The notes beneath the pieces are model-generated. The model searched no databases, was not told where the DNA came from, and was given only the letters and a program-made list of their open reading frames with translations. A DNA stretch of 32,522 nt from JAAGZL01 sp964628835 (lineage in GTDB: Bacteria > Pseudomonadota > Gammaproteobacteria > Chromatiales > Chromatiaceae): assembly GCA_964628835.1 (NCBI GenBank), contig CAZVME010000038.1, forward strand, positions 1 to 32,522. Direction: 5' to 3'. Both the position numbers and the translations under genes were made by a program. Below are positions 32,454-32,522 of this stretch, one piece after another; within the stretch, counting starts at the first letter, position 1, and each line of letters starts with the position of its first letter.

Positions 32454-32522
32454 TGGTTTCTGGTTTCTGGTTTCTGGTTTCTGGTTTCTGGTTTCTGGTT
32501 TCTGGTTTCTGGTTTCTGGTTT
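32454..32522. repeat. Heptanucleotide tandem repeat upstream of gcvT (TGGTTTC)n
   Basis: The unit TGGTTTC is repeated perfectly nine times plus six bases, to the window edge, so the real array is at least 69 bases. On the gcvT strand it reads GAAACCA. It begins 12 bases upstream of the gcvT ATG and so occupies the leader or promoter. Confidence 0.95.

Noticed and set aside
32443..32522. Glycine riboswitch upstream of gcvT
   Set aside because: The visible leader is only the heptad repeat and a short ribosome site; no aptamer-like structure is present, though one could lie outside the window.

Overview
The window reads as chromosome of a gammaproteobacterium, most like a sulfur-oxidising or Chromatiales-type lineage. 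The basis is the gene orders dusB-fis-purH-purD, lptD-surA-pdxA-apaH-folA and thyA-lgt, a split glycine decarboxylase (gcvPA/gcvPB), and protein-level resemblance. The genus cannot be fixed from this sequence alone. Almost all of it is dense, moderately GC-rich housekeeping DNA. No tRNA, rRNA, CRISPR array, intact transposase or prophage was found.

Layout: (1) 1-3811, + strand: the 3' end of dusB overlapping fis, then purH, purD and a small VanZ-like membrane protein. (2) 3783-10266: an AmgK-type sugar kinase on the - strand, divergent from the outer-membrane block lptD-surA and pdxA, which ends at a perfect 16-bp hairpin. (3) 10315-14015: a secreted ankyrin protein sits where rsmA-apaG would be expected, followed by apaH, a DUF6524 membrane protein, inverted folA and an alpha/beta-hydrolase-OsmC fusion. 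(4) 14062-15126: a strikingly AT-rich, probably imported gene with two zinc ribbons and an R-N-x3-H HEPN-like motif. (5) 15205-22560: rhodanese, thyA, lgt, a small XRE regulator, two tandem DUF4139 secreted proteins, a DUF302 protein and an RlmI-type methyltransferase. (6) 22700-26338: a PadR regulator with a good promoter and a 41-codon remnant of a secreted protein, then moaE-moaD-moeA-moaB on the - strand. Three related 70-72-bp inverted-repeat elements interrupt this block. (7) 26356-32522, - strand: a PfkB sugar kinase, dgkA and the glycine cleavage operon gcvT-gcvH-gcvPA-gcvPB. A second inverted-repeat family lies between gcvPA and gcvPB, and a heptanucleotide tandem repeat directly abuts the gcvT start.

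Functionally the genes cover purine synthesis (purH, purD) and folate/one-carbon/thymidylate metabolism (folA, thyA, gcvTHP, all meeting at tetrahydrofolate). They also cover LPS export and outer-membrane protein folding (lptD, surA), lipoprotein lipidation (lgt), B6 synthesis (pdxA) and molybdenum cofactor assembly. The most unusual signals are the zinc-ribbon/HEPN-like gene, the repeat-expanded N-terminus of LptD, the two families of small palindromic elements, the decayed PadR-linked operon and the heptad repeat upstream of gcvT.
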